Positions 16,990 to 25,569 of a stretch of DNA of 46,605 nt are shown here, one piece after another. The notes beneath the pieces are model-generated. The model saw only the letters and a program-made list of their open reading frames with translations, had not been told where the DNA came from and did no database searches. This stretch comes from Muribaculaceae bacterium. GTDB taxonomy: Bacteria; Bacteroidota; Bacteroidia; Bacteroidales; Muribaculaceae. Location of the stretch: positions 1 through 46,605 of the forward strand of contig JAFLUA010000014.1 of assembly GCA_022508985.1 (NCBI GenBank), written 5' to 3'. The stretch's first letter is position 1; each line of letters starts with the position of its first letter. The position numbers and the translations under genes are program-made.

Positions 16990-18963
16990 TTAACACTTTG
17001 ATATCAGGTGACCCTTCGCCAACAGCCGTCCATCGGCTATCATTTGTTGAATGTGAGCCGTTACTTCAGAGAAATTTCGCGGGAAATGAGGCTGTAGCGA
17101 GCGAGTGTCGAGCCATTGACAGGGCTCTATCATAGAGAAAAAACGATCGAGTTGCTGCTCAAACGCTGTTGTGTCGAATTTCGGTGTTGTTGATAGGCGA
17201 AGGGCCCGGCAAGTATCGCATTTGCCGCAGTCGGCTGGTTTTTGTTCACCAAAATAAGCGAGCATACGCGCCACACGGCAGGCGCTATCGTCGAAGGCGA
17301 ATTGCTTTACGGCCTCGATTCGGTGTTTCATAGCATCGCGTCGGTATTCATAAACCTCTTTTGGAAACGATAATTTATCTGAGGGGCAGCGATTTGTAGT
17401 AAAATTAATAATAGGCGTATGTCGCCGCGGTATATAGGCTATGACGTGTTGATTGCGCCATTTGCATAACAATTCGTATAGTGTCTGAGGCGTGATGCCG
17501 CACTCACGCGCTATTATTGGCTCATTTATGAAAACGAAATCGGTGAACAACCCGCCATAATGGCGCAAAAGATAATTTAAGACGGCATCTTCGGTGTCGT
17601 TGAGCGATAAATGGTAAAGCTCATCGCGCCGGAGAAGAATCATAATCTGAGCTTCGATGTCGAGCTCGTCGACATAGTCGAAGTAGCCCGAACGTGCGAG
17701 AATACCTATGGCGCTCATAACGAGCGGCTCGGGCATGTTGTACTTGGCGCACATTACAGCCGGCTTGAAATCGAAGATAGCGCCAAACCCCTCACCCATA
17801 GGCAGCGACAGGAAACGGCATATTTCATCGTATGTTTTGCGGATAAACTCTTTTTCGGGGAATGCTTGTGCAAGCCTTTTTGCGAGAGTGGCTTTATCGT
17901 GCTTCGACACAATCATAACGGCCAGCGAGGGCTCGCCATCGCGGCCTGCACGCCCTGCCTCTTGATAATATTCTTCGAGCGTCGTTGGTATGTCGTAGTG
18001 CACAACAAGCCTCACGTCGGCCTTGTCGATACCCATCCCGAAAGCCGTGGTGGCAACCATAACCCTCGCCTCGCCATTTTGCCACGCATCTTGCCGCAGT
18101 GCTTTTTCATGGGCTTCAAGGCCGGCGTGATAGAAGAGAGCCTTTATGCCGGCGCTGTTGAGTTGGTCGGCTATATCGGCGGTGCGACGCCGAGAGCGAG
18201 TGTAAACGATAGAAGAACCTTGAGTGGCGTTAAGTATGTCGAGCAGTTTTGAAAATTTCTCGTTGGTGTTTCTAACGAGAAACGAAATGTTGTCGCGGCT
18301 GAAACTTAGCGAAAAGCGTTTAGGGTGCGACATCCCAAGCTTTTCGGCGATATCGTCGACAACTTCGGGCGTTGCAGTAGCCGTGAGGGCGAGCACGGGA
18401 ATGTCCGGCAGATATTCTCTGAGGTTGGCAATCTTGAGGTATGAGGGTCTGAAATCGTAGCCCCATTGAGAGATACAGTGGGCTTCGTCGACAACAATAA
18501 GGCTTGTCTGCCAGGTTTGAAGTTGTGATAAAAAGCGCTCCGAAGACAATCGCTCGGGGGCTATATAGAGCAATTTGACTCTACCTTGCCGGCATCGCTC
18601 GAAAGCGTAGTCGGCTTCGATGCGCGACATACCGGCGTGTAGGTATGCCGCTTTTATGCCGTGGCGCGCCAAGTTGTCGACTTGGTCTTTCATCAACGAT
18701 ATTAGCGGGGTGAGCACTATCGTCAGCCCTGGCAATATCATAGCCGGCACTTGAAAGGTTATCGACTTGCCGCCGCCGGTGGGCATAAGGCCTATGGTGT
18801 CGTTGCCATCAAGAATCGATTGAATAATGTCGAGTTGAACGGGCCTGAAGGCACTATAACCCCAATACTGTTGCAGAACGCTCAGCGGGTCGTTGGCATG
18901 GTCGGAAAAATTGTCGTCGCTGTCGTTGTCGGAGAAATCGTAGTATCCGTAAGGGTCGGTCAT
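16990..18963 (-). CDS. recQ: ATP-dependent DNA helicase RecQ
   Basis: A 657-residue superfamily 2 helicase that unwinds DNA 3' to 5' in recombination and repair. Motifs in order: Walker A PTGGGKS (61-67), DEAH (159-162) followed by CISQWG, ALTATATPEV, YTRSRR, TTAFGMGIDKADV and QEAGRAGRDG. The RecQ-Ct zinc-binding cysteines are present (CRVARMLAYFGE, then CGKCDTC). The C-terminal part is short, and I see no convincing HRDC domain. recJ lies 4 bases upstream on the same strand, so the two repair genes are very likely one operon. Confidence 0.95.
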   Translation of the reverse strand: MTDPYGYYDFSDNDSDDNFSDHANDPLSVLQQYWGYSAFRPVQLDIIQSILDGNDTIGLMPTGGGKSITFQVPAMILPGLTIVLTPLISLMKDQVDNLARHGIKAAYLHAGMSRIEADYAFERCRQGRVKLLYIAPERLSSERFLSQLQTWQTSLIVVDEAHCISQWGYDFRPSYLKIANLREYLPDIPVLALTATATPEVVDDIAEKLGMSHPKRFSLSFSRDNISFLVRNTNEKFSKLLDILNATQGSSIVYTRSRRRTADIADQLNSAGIKALFYHAGLEAHEKALRQDAWQNGEARVMVATTAFGMGIDKADVRLVVHYDIPTTLEEYYQEAGRAGRDGEPSLAVMIVSKHDKATLAKRLAQAFPEKEFIRKTYDEICRFLSLPMGEGFGAIFDFKPAVMCAKYNMPEPLVMSAIGILARSGYFDYVDELDIEAQIMILLRRDELYHLSLNDTEDAVLNYLLRHYGGLFTDFVFINEPIIARECGITPQTLYELLCKWRNQHVIAYIPRRHTPIINFTTNRCPSDKLSFPKEVYEYRRDAMKHRIEAVKQFAFDDSACRVARMLAYFGEQKPADCGKCDTCRALRLSTTPKFDTTAFEQQLDRFFSMIEPCQWLDTRSLQPHFPRNFSEVTAHIQQMIADGRLLAKGHLISKC

Positions 18964-18967
18964 GGTA

Positions 18968-20701
18968 TTACAAATCGTCGCCTACTCTGATTTGTTTTAC
19001 CATAAGCTGGAGCGAAGAACCGGCGTTCTGGTGCTTGTTTTCTTCGATGGTATAGCAGATGTTGAAGGGCCTGCCTGAGTGAATGTGCTCAAAGTAAGAG
19101 GCCATGTTAAACGCTATGCCATTGATAACGCGGCCCGAAGTGTCGTCGACGAGTTCGAGCTTTATATGTTCGAGGTTGCGGCCTACGAGACGGCTTGTGC
19201 CGAAGTCTTTAACGCGGCGAGTGCAGAACGTTGGTATGCGGTTGCCCGGCCCGAAGGGCGTGAACAGACGTAGTGTCGACACAAATTCGGGAGTAATCTC
19301 GGCAAACGACAGGAAGGCGTCGATATCGATTTGTGGAGTCTGCTGCTCGGGCAGAATATTGTCGGCAACATATTTCTCAAATCGCCGAGTAAACTCAGGT
19401 ATGTTCTCCTCTTTAAGCGAGAGGCCCACCGCGTAAGTGTGGCCACCGAAGTTTTCGAGGAGGTCGCGCGTCGATTCTACAGCTTTGTAAATATCGAAGC
19501 CTTGTACCGAGCGCGAAGAACCGGTGGCGAGGCCGTTTGATAGCGTGAGCACTACCGAAGGCTTGTAATAAAGTTCGGTAAGGCGAGAGGCCACGATGCC
19601 AATGATGCCTTTGTGCCAATCTTTATTGTAAATAACAATAGACTTTTTTTGCGAGAGGACTTGACCGCGAGCTTCAAGGATTGCGTTTGCCTCTTCGGTG
19701 ATGCGCTTGTCGAGTTCCTTTCGGTCTTTGTTATATTGGTCTATTTCGAGCGAGCGACGGTTGGCCTCTTTTGCATCGCGCGACACAAGCAGTTCGACAG
19801 CCTCGCTACCGCTCTGCATACGTCCCGAAGCGTTGATGCGCGGCCCTATTTTGAACACTACATCGTTGATTGTTATCTCTTTGCTGCCGAGGCCGCAGGT
19901 GCGGATAATGGCCCTTAAGCCCATATTGGGATTGGTGTTGAGGCGCTTGAGACCCATATATGCGAGGACGCGGTTCTCGTCGATCATCGGCACGATGTCG
20001 GCGGCGATGCTCACGGCCACAAGGTCGAGCATACTTTCGAGCTCGGCTGTCGCTATACCGTTGCTTATAGAAAAAGCCTGCATGAATTTATAACCGACGC
20101 CACAACCCGATAAGTGTGGGCACGGATAAGTCGAGCCGTCGAGCTTAGGATTCAAGATAGCGACTGCCGGCGGCAACTCGTCGTCGGGCATGTGGTGGTC
20201 GCATATTATGAAGTCGATGCCCTTCTCGGCAGCATATTTTATCTCCTCAATGGCTTTAATGCCGCAATCGAGAATAATAACGAGTTTCACCCCTTGCTCG
20301 GCGAGGTCGTCGATTATCTTAAGAGATATGCCATAACCCTCTTCGTAGCGCGTAGGGATATAAAAATCGAGTTCGGAATAGTAGTTTTGGAGGTATCGGT
20401 AAACAAGCGATACGGCCGTTGTGCCATCGACATCGTAGTCGCCGTATACCATGATTTTTTCCTTAGAGCCCATAGCACGATTAAGGCGCTCGACGGCTTT
20501 ATCCATGTCGGGCATGAGGAAGGGGTCGTGCAAGTCGCGTAGCGACGGGTGGAAAAATTTCTCGGCGGCATCGATAGTTGTTATGCCGCGTTGAACGAGT
20601 AAGTCGCTCACCGGCGGACAGTTAGCAAAGCGGCGCGACAACTCGGCGCCGAGTTTTTGCTCTTCGCTCGATAAAGACGGATAGTTCCATTTTCGAGTCA
20701 T
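18968..20701 (-). CDS. recJ: Single-stranded-DNA-specific exonuclease RecJ
   Basis: A 577-residue DHH-family nuclease that degrades single-stranded DNA 5' to 3' in recombination and mismatch repair. DYDVDG (88-93), the CDHH metal site (167-170) and GPRINASGRM are all intact. A DHHA1 domain carries GIIGIVASRL and a Gly-rich GGHTYAVGLSL, followed by an OB-fold C-terminus. The length matches the bacterial family. The ATG is at 20701 on the - strand. A -7-like TAACTTTG on the - strand at 20727-20734 would be its promoter core, but the matching -33 is weak. recQ follows after 4 bases. Confidence 0.95.
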   Translation of the reverse strand: MTRKWNYPSLSSEEQKLGAELSRRFANCPPVSDLLVQRGITTIDAAEKFFHPSLRDLHDPFLMPDMDKAVERLNRAMGSKEKIMVYGDYDVDGTTAVSLVYRYLQNYYSELDFYIPTRYEEGYGISLKIIDDLAEQGVKLVIILDCGIKAIEEIKYAAEKGIDFIICDHHMPDDELPPAVAILNPKLDGSTYPCPHLSGCGVGYKFMQAFSISNGIATAELESMLDLVAVSIAADIVPMIDENRVLAYMGLKRLNTNPNMGLRAIIRTCGLGSKEITINDVVFKIGPRINASGRMQSGSEAVELLVSRDAKEANRRSLEIDQYNKDRKELDKRITEEANAILEARGQVLSQKKSIVIYNKDWHKGIIGIVASRLTELYYKPSVVLTLSNGLATGSSRSVQGFDIYKAVESTRDLLENFGGHTYAVGLSLKEENIPEFTRRFEKYVADNILPEQQTPQIDIDAFLSFAEITPEFVSTLRLFTPFGPGNRIPTFCTRRVKDFGTSRLVGRNLEHIKLELVDDTSGRVINGIAFNMASYFEHIHSGRPFNICYTIEENKHQNAGSSLQLMVKQIRVGDDL

Positions 20702-20859
20702 TTTTGCCGATGCGTATATTAATGTGCAAAGTTAGTGATTTTTTTTCAGATGCGCGAGTGTTTGTCGGGCGTCGCCATTATTTTGTAGTCAATGTAGCGA
20801 CGGTTAAAGATTTTTTACATAATTTTGACAAAAATAATAAAAATGTGAAAAATTTTGTT

Positions 20860-20867
20860 TACATTTG
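20860..20867 (+). promoter_or_regulatory. -7 element for the small membrane protein gene
   Basis: TACATTTG at 20860-20867 followed by C matches the Bacteroidota -7 consensus. No TTTG sits 19-20 bases upstream, so the -33 is weak. It supports the downstream ATG at 20903 rather than the longer frame from 20855, which would begin inside the promoter. Confidence 0.45.
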
Positions 20868-20902
20868 CAGTGCAAATGGCGATAATCGTAAGCGAACCCA
20901 CA

Positions 20903-21223
20903 ATGGACGAAGTAAAACAACAAATCGAAAGCCGTGATAATGAGCACGCTAATGCCGTAAAAGTGCAGGCTACGAAGGCCTACCCGGTGTTGGCGTGGGC
21001 CTCGCTCGTGTGTGCAATGTGTGCATGGGTGTCGCTTATGCTTATTAACGGCAACGTTGCCTTCTGCATAGGGGCGGTGGCAGTGGCTCTTGGTGTAGCC
21101 GGTGCTATCCGCAACCATCGCTGGCTGCGTCATCTTGCTGTTAGCTCGACGATTGCATCGCTGGTTCTTGTCGTCGTTATCGCGGCCTTCCTCCTTGTAA
21201 TCAAGGTTAGCCTTGGCGTATAG
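20903..21223 (+). CDS. Small membrane protein of unknown function
   Basis: 106 residues from the ATG at 20903. A hydrophilic, charged N-terminus (about 1-25, rich in Glu, Lys and Gln) is followed by about three hydrophobic helices, with a short RNHRWLRH basic loop between the second and third. It resembles the many DUF4190-like small inner-membrane proteins, but I cannot assign it. Its 3' end overlaps the 3' end of lpxB on the other strand by 17 bases. It stands alone on +. Confidence 0.65.
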   Translation: MDEVKQQIESRDNEHANAVKVQATKAYPVLAWASLVCAMCAWVSLMLINGNVAFCIGAVAVALGVAGAIRNHRWLRHLAVSSTIASLVLVVVIAAFLLVIKVSLGV

Positions 21224-22352
21224 CGTTCAAATCTTCGATAATAAATTTTGCAGTATTGAAGGCGGCATCACTCGTTCCGAGTTGTTGTCGCATCATTTCG
21301 TAGCCCTCGAGTTGTGCGAGCCGTTCGGGAGAGTTTTCGCGAAGTAGGGGTCGCAGCTGAGTTGCCACGAGGTCGGGCGTGCAGTTGTGGAGTAGTTGTT
21401 CGGGTATAATCTGTTTTTCTACAATGAGATTAGGCAGCGAAACGAACTCGACGCTAAGCAGTCGGCGCATAATCTCAAACGAAAGTTTAGAGCCGTTAGC
21501 CCTATATGTAACGACTTGAGGCACTGCGGCCAGAGCGCACTCGAGAGTAGCGGTGCCCGATGTGACGAGTGCGGCGCGGCAATGAACGAGAACCTCGGCT
21601 GCATCGTGCGGGTGGAGGACAGGCAGATTGTTGGCACCCGATTGTTGATAGAAATTGTCGTCGAAGCCGGGCGCGCCAATGATAACGCCGCGATATTGAG
21701 GGAATTGAGCTATGGCTTGACTCATTATAGGCAAATTGTTGCGTATTTCGCCACGCCTACTGCCCGGCAAAAGAGCTACTAAAGGACGGTCGCGCAACTT
21801 GTGTTTCTCCAAGAACTCGGCACGCGGGAGGGCCAAGGCGAGTTTTTGGTCTATTTCGGCAACAGAGGGGTTGCCGACGTATGTGGCATCGAAGCCGTTG
21901 TCGCGATAAAATTGCGGCTCGAAAGGCAAGATGGAGAATACCCGACGTACCATGCGTTTGATATCGCGGATGCGCCACTTTTTCCATGCCCATATTTTGG
22001 GAGAGATGTAATAGTATACGGGTATCTGCTCCTTGACGGCCGTGGCCGCAACTTTGAGGTTGAACGACGGATAGTCGACGAGGATTAGGCAGTCGGGCCG
22101 CAGTGTCTTCAGCGATTTTTTTGCCAGCTTAAGATTTGCAGAAATTTTCGACATATTTCTCAGCACCTCGCTGAAACCCATATATGCCATGTCGCGGTAA
22201 TGAACGATGGGTTCAGAGCCGGCGGCTTGTGCCATGCGGTCGCCTCCAAGAAACGAAAACGAGGCCAAGGGGTCGGCTTGGCGCAATTGTGAAATCAGGT
22301 TGGAAGCGTGAAGGTCGCCGGACGCTTCGCCGGCAATAATGAAATAGTGCAT
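21207..22352 (-). CDS. lpxB: Lipid-A-disaccharide synthase
   Basis: A 381-residue GT-B glycosyltransferase that joins UDP-2,3-diacylglucosamine and lipid X to form the lipid A disaccharide at the inner membrane. Family motifs include GEASGDLHASNLI at the N-terminus, YYISPKIWAWKKWR, VGNPSV and LLPGSRRGEI. The C-terminal half has the SGTATLECAL sugar-nucleotide segment. The length is normal. It is the last gene of the rnz-tadA-lpxB run, starting 6 bases after the tadA stop. Its presence means an LPS-bearing outer membrane. Confidence 0.95.
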   Translation of the reverse strand: MHYFIIAGEASGDLHASNLISQLRQADPLASFSFLGGDRMAQAAGSEPIVHYRDMAYMGFSEVLRNMSKISANLKLAKKSLKTLRPDCLILVDYPSFNLKVAATAVKEQIPVYYYISPKIWAWKKWRIRDIKRMVRRVFSILPFEPQFYRDNGFDATYVGNPSVAEIDQKLALALPRAEFLEKHKLRDRPLVALLPGSRRGEIRNNLPIMSQAIAQFPQYRGVIIGAPGFDDNFYQQSGANNLPVLHPHDAAEVLVHCRAALVTSGTATLECALAAVPQVVTYRANGSKLSFEIMRRLLSVEFVSLPNLIVEKQIIPEQLLHNCTPDLVATQLRPLLRENSPERLAQLEGYEMMRQQLGTSDAAFNTAKFIIEDLNAIRQG

Positions 22353-22358
22353 CGCCGT

Positions 22359-22811
22359 TTATTTTGACATACGTTTCTTGCGAAAAAAATCTTGCATCAA
22401 GGCGCGACATTCGCCTTCGCGGATACCCTCAACCACCGTAGCCCGAGGGTGAAAGGGCGAGGCCCCCTGCCGCAAGATGGTGGAATAGCCGCGCTTAGGG
22501 TCGGGTGCTCCTATCACTATGCGCCCAATCTGCGCCCAGCCTATTGCACCGGCGCACATGGGGCAAGGCTCGACGGTGACATATAAGGTGCAGCCCGACA
22601 GGTATTTGCCGCCGAGCGTAAGTGCGGCAGCGCTCAGCGCGAGCATTTCGGCATGAGCCGTAACGTCGCCGAGACTTTCGGTGCGGTTATGGCCACGCCC
22701 TAGTATGCGGCCATCGCCGACGACGACGGCCCCGATAGGTATCTCACCTTCGTCGGCTGCCATCTTTGCTTCGGACAGGGCTAAGCCCATGAAATAGTCA
22801 TCACCAAGCAT
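22359..22811 (-). CDS. tadA: tRNA-specific adenosine deaminase
   Basis: A 150-residue zinc deaminase that converts A34 to inosine in tRNA-Arg(ACG). The catalytic HAE (53-55) and the PCPMC zinc motif (82-86) followed by AGAIGWAQIGR are present and diagnostic for TadA among CDA-fold enzymes. The length matches the family. It lies 6 bases downstream of rnz and 6 bases upstream of lpxB. Confidence 0.93.
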   Translation of the reverse strand: MLGDDYFMGLALSEAKMAADEGEIPIGAVVVGDGRILGRGHNRTESLGDVTAHAEMLALSAAALTLGGKYLSGCTLYVTVEPCPMCAGAIGWAQIGRIVIGAPDPKRGYSTILRQGASPFHPRATVVEGIREGECRALMQDFFRKKRMSK

Positions 22812-22817
22812 TGCTTA

Positions 22818-23738
22818 TCATATTAAATCGATTAACAGGCCTTCGTTGGCCGCCACTACCGTGCCCGAAAATTCTTCGGCAGCCTGAGCCACAAGCGCGG
22901 CTTCGTCGTCGACGCTCTTGGAATAGTGGCCTATTATGAGGCGGGATGCGCCGGCGCGTTGCGCCACAATACCGGCTTGCCGTGCCGTAGCATGACCTCT
23001 GGCGGCGGCTTTATAAGCGGCATCGTCGCCGTATGTGGCTTCGTGATAGATAGTGTCGACGCCCCTAACAGCGTCGGCAACACGCGTGTCGAACATCGTG
23101 TCGGAGCAATAGGCATAGCTAAGGGCCGGGGCGGCGGCCTTGGTGAGCCTGTCGTTGCTGACAACGCGGCCATCGGGCCCGACAAAGTCGGCCCCATCTT
23201 TGATGTCGTTCATCAGGTAATGCGGCACCCCGAAAAATTTAGCGGCATCGCCGTCGATGTGTCGGCGCTTGGGCTTTTCGTCGAAACGGAACCCGACGCA
23301 AGGCACACGATGATAGAGAGGGAATGCTCTCACAATTAAGTTATTGTCTTCGTAGACAGTGCCTGGATTGTCGGGGTCGATGATATCGTAGACAAGGTTG
23401 TAGGAGCGTTCGCGACAGAACACATTCATTAGCCGCTTTAAGAGCTCGGCACCTTCGGCAAAGGTATGCACCGTAACGGCCCCGTCGACATCGTGCAAGG
23501 CCATCGTTGAGAGCAGGCCCGGAAGACCTAAAAAATGGTCGCCATGCAGGTGTGATATAAAAATGTCGCTTATCTTGGCAAACGATAGGCCATAGCGGCG
23601 CATCTGCAACTGAGTGCCCTCGGCACAGTCGATGAGCATCAGCTTGTTGCGATATCTCACAATCTGTGCGCTGGGTTGGTGTCGCAGAGTTGGTGTCGCA
23701 GAGCCACAGCCCAAAATTGTAACGTTGAAATAACTCAT
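22818..23738 (-). CDS. rnz: Ribonuclease Z (tRNA 3' processing endonuclease)
   Basis: 306 residues from the ATG at 23738, giving the usual start MSYFNVTILGCGSATPT; a five-codon longer frame from a TTG is unlikely. The metallo-beta-lactamase motif HLHGDH is at 63-68. The C-terminal half carries SYAYCSDT, EATYGDDA and GHYSKSV. RNase Z cleaves precursor tRNA after the discriminator base. That fits the tRNA-Glu genes here, which do not encode CCA. It is the first gene of the run with tadA and lpxB. A perfect 14-base tandem repeat lies within codons for SATPTLRHQ. Confidence 0.93.
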   Translation of the reverse strand: MSYFNVTILGCGSATPTLRHQPSAQIVRYRNKLMLIDCAEGTQLQMRRYGLSFAKISDIFISHLHGDHFLGLPGLLSTMALHDVDGAVTVHTFAEGAELLKRLMNVFCRERSYNLVYDIIDPDNPGTVYEDNNLIVRAFPLYHRVPCVGFRFDEKPKRRHIDGDAAKFFGVPHYLMNDIKDGADFVGPDGRVVSNDRLTKAAAPALSYAYCSDTMFDTRVADAVRGVDTIYHEATYGDDAAYKAAARGHATARQAGIVAQRAGASRLIIGHYSKSVDDEAALVAQAAEEFSGTVVAANEGLLIDLI

Positions 23739-23858
23739 AATGCAAATATACAATTTTTTTTACAAGGTAAACGAACAAAATAGGCCCCATGCGTGTTTTT
23801 ATTTCAGAAGACAGAAAAAAAGCAAGACTAAACAGTTTTTTCATAGGATAAGATATTA

Positions 23859-23894
23859 AAGCCGGCCGGAGTAGTCGAGAGACTGCGCCGGCTT
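23859..23894. other. Strong GC-rich hairpin between divergent rnz and serpin genes
   Basis: AAGCCGGC (23859-23866) pairs perfectly with GCCGGCTT (23887-23894), and inside it AGTC and GACT close a GAGA loop (23873-23884). The surrounding 23739-23980 is otherwise AT-rich and gene-free. On the - strand the arm is followed by TTTAATATCTT, so it could be a terminator read in that direction, or part of an unannotated RNA. No promoter clearly assigned to it. Confidence 0.5.
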
Positions 23895-23980
23895 GCAACG
23901 CAGTATAACTCACAATTGAAGCAGCCGAATAACTCGAATAACATTTTACATTAAAAAAATAAGGGAAAATGAAATTTTAA

Positions 23981-24011
23981 TTGCATTTTTGACAAAATTT
24001 TACGTTATTTG
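23981..24011 (+). promoter_or_regulatory. Candidate serpin promoter
   Basis: TTG at 23981-23983, a 20-base spacer and GTTATTTG at 24004-24011. The -7 keeps the conserved TTTG half but lacks the leading TA. Transcription would start near 24018, about 30 bases before the ATG. Confidence 0.45.
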
Positions 24012-24048
24012 TGGTGCGAAAACTTTATAACCACAAAACATAATCCTT

Positions 24049-25290
24049 ATGAAACATTTTATTTATAGCTTATTAATCGGATTTGCGGTGATGAGCTGCA
24101 GCGAAGGTGGTGCCGCCGGCGATCCAGAAGAAATAGAGCCCCCCGAAGTTGTTGAAGAAGAGGTGGTAGAGTTTACCGAGTCAGACAATGTTATCGCCGG
24201 GCAGATGAAAAGCTTTAATGTCGAGTTTTTCAAGGCCGTCAATAAAGTGGCTAAAGAAGACGAGAATGTTTTGGTATCGCCATTAAGTGCTTCGATCTTG
24301 CTCTCGATGTTGGCTAATGCAACCAATCAGGAGACATCGGCAGAAATTTTAGATGTTCTTGGCTGTAAGGATCTCAATGCCTTGAACGTGTTGAGCCACA
24401 AATATCTGACACTCCTTCCGGAAATTGACGGCACGACAACAATGTGTTTTGCCAATTCCGTGTGGTATCAGAAAGGCTATAGCCTCAATACGACATTCCA
24501 AAAAGTGCTCGCCGATTATTTTGACGCGGAGACCTTTTCACGGCAATTGCAGACCAATGACCCGGTGGTGATAAAAGAAGTCAACGACTGGGTGAGTGAT
24601 AAAACCGAAGGCTTAATACCGAGTATAATCAAAGACCTGCCGGAAACCTCTCTTGCCATATTTATCAACGCTCAATATTTCAAAGGCGCGTGGGCAAATC
24701 CCTTTGATGCCGATGAAACGGAAAAGAAAGAGTTCTATGGCGTTGATGATACCACGACTGTAGATATGATGTATAAATCGGGGATGCAGCACTATTGTGA
24801 GACCGATTTGTATAAAGGCGTGATGATGGAATTTGGCAACGGTGCTTTTGAGGCGGTAATGATATTGCCCAACGAAGGCGTTTCTTTCGACGAAGTTCTT
24901 GCCTCCGACGAATTGTATTCTATCAACTCGCATCGTTATTTAGATTTGGATATAGAATATTATTTGCCAAAATTCAAGTTGGAGCCCGATGAAATAGATA
25001 TTACTAAGAATTTAGCCGAAATGGGTATTGAATCGATATATAAATGGCAATATAAATATCTATTTTCAGCGCCTGTACTATCGATGGGAATCTCGATCAG
25101 GCAGAAAGCGACGATAGAATTTACCGAAAAGGGCGCCGAGGGTAGCACCGTGACTTGGACTCCTCCTATCTGGTTAGGATCGGAAGCCCCCGAGCCTGTT
25201 GTTGTAAACTTTAATCGTCCGTTTATGTTCTTTATCAATGAGACAAATACCGGAGCGATGCTCTTTGCCGGCAAAGTGGTGAAATTGTAA
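24049..25290 (+). CDS. Serpin-family protease inhibitor, lipoprotein
   Basis: 413 residues. A lipoprotein signal peptide ends in MSC near residue 17, followed by an acidic Glu/Pro-rich linker (about 25-45), so the inhibitor is probably anchored to a membrane and shown outside the cytoplasm. The serpin core is complete, from the VSPLSASILLSMLANAT helix to NRPFMFFI and FAGKV at the end. The reactive-loop hinge reads EKGAEGSTVT from residue 360; P15 Gly and P8 Thr are kept and the residues between are mostly small, as in inhibitory serpins. Standard spacing puts P1 near Leu376, suggesting chymotrypsin-, elastase- or subtilisin-like targets (inference). It is monocistronic, with its own terminator. 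Confidence 0.93.
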   Translation: MKHFIYSLLIGFAVMSCSEGGAAGDPEEIEPPEVVEEEVVEFTESDNVIAGQMKSFNVEFFKAVNKVAKEDENVLVSPLSASILLSMLANATNQETSAEILDVLGCKDLNALNVLSHKYLTLLPEIDGTTTMCFANSVWYQKGYSLNTTFQKVLADYFDAETFSRQLQTNDPVVIKEVNDWVSDKTEGLIPSIIKDLPETSLAIFINAQYFKGAWANPFDADETEKKEFYGVDDTTTVDMMYKSGMQHYCETDLYKGVMMEFGNGAFEAVMILPNEGVSFDEVLASDELYSINSHRYLDLDIEYYLPKFKLEPDEIDITKNLAEMGIESIYKWQYKYLFSAPVLSMGISIRQKATIEFTEKGAEGSTVTWTPPIWLGSEAPEPVVVNFNRPFMFFINETNTGAMLFAGKVVKL

Positions 25291-25316
25291 TATTCGCAAA
25301 ATATATAAATCTAAAG

Positions 25317-25357
25317 TGGGTGCTTTGAAACGAAAGTTTTACGGCACCCATTTTTTT
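25317..25357 (+). terminator. Rho-independent terminator after the serpin gene
   Basis: Perfect 7-base arms TGGGTGC (25317-25323) and GCACCCA (25344-25350) with an AT-rich loop, followed immediately by seven Ts. Confidence 0.85.
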
Positions 25358-25447
25358 CTGTTGAAACAGAAGAGGGCCGTGCCGGGTAATTACAGCGGCC
25401 GAGGGGTGTAGAGGGTGTGCACAAAAAAAATACTAATGCCTTAACAT

Positions 25448-25479
25448 TTTGTCGGTCCGGCTAAAAATTTGTATCTTTG
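25448..25479 (+). promoter_or_regulatory. Promoter of the lysS gene run
   Basis: TTTG at 25448-25451, a 20-base spacer and TATCTTTG at 25472-25479: a full match to the Bacteroidota consensus. It gives a leader of about 85 bases before lysS; no riboswitch or T-box could be recognised there. Confidence 0.82.
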
Positions 25480-25569
25480 CCGTATATTAGCGGAGAAATG
25501 GCCGCAAAAGTCGGGTGCCGCAAAGAGTATCCGGCCTAAGTTGTTGTTTATAAAAAAGAAAGATATAAA

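Noticed and set aside
17611-18252. A 213-codon + strand frame inside recQ
   Set aside because: It is antisense to a complete and well-conserved helicase and has no motif or promoter of its own.
23741-23748. TATATTTG on the - strand just before the rnz start
   Set aside because: It matches the -7 consensus, but transcription would begin at the ATG itself and there is no TTTG at 19-20 bases, so I did not call it a promoter.
23341-23913. A - strand frame of 190 codons with an internal MKKLFSLAFF start
   Set aside because: Most of it lies over rnz in another frame, and the hydrophobic start dissolves at once into unlikely sequence. At best it is a relic.
25370-25430. A second hairpin (GGCCG...CGGCC) after the serpin terminator
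   Set aside because: Only five base pairs with a long loop and no T-run. The real terminator is just upstream.
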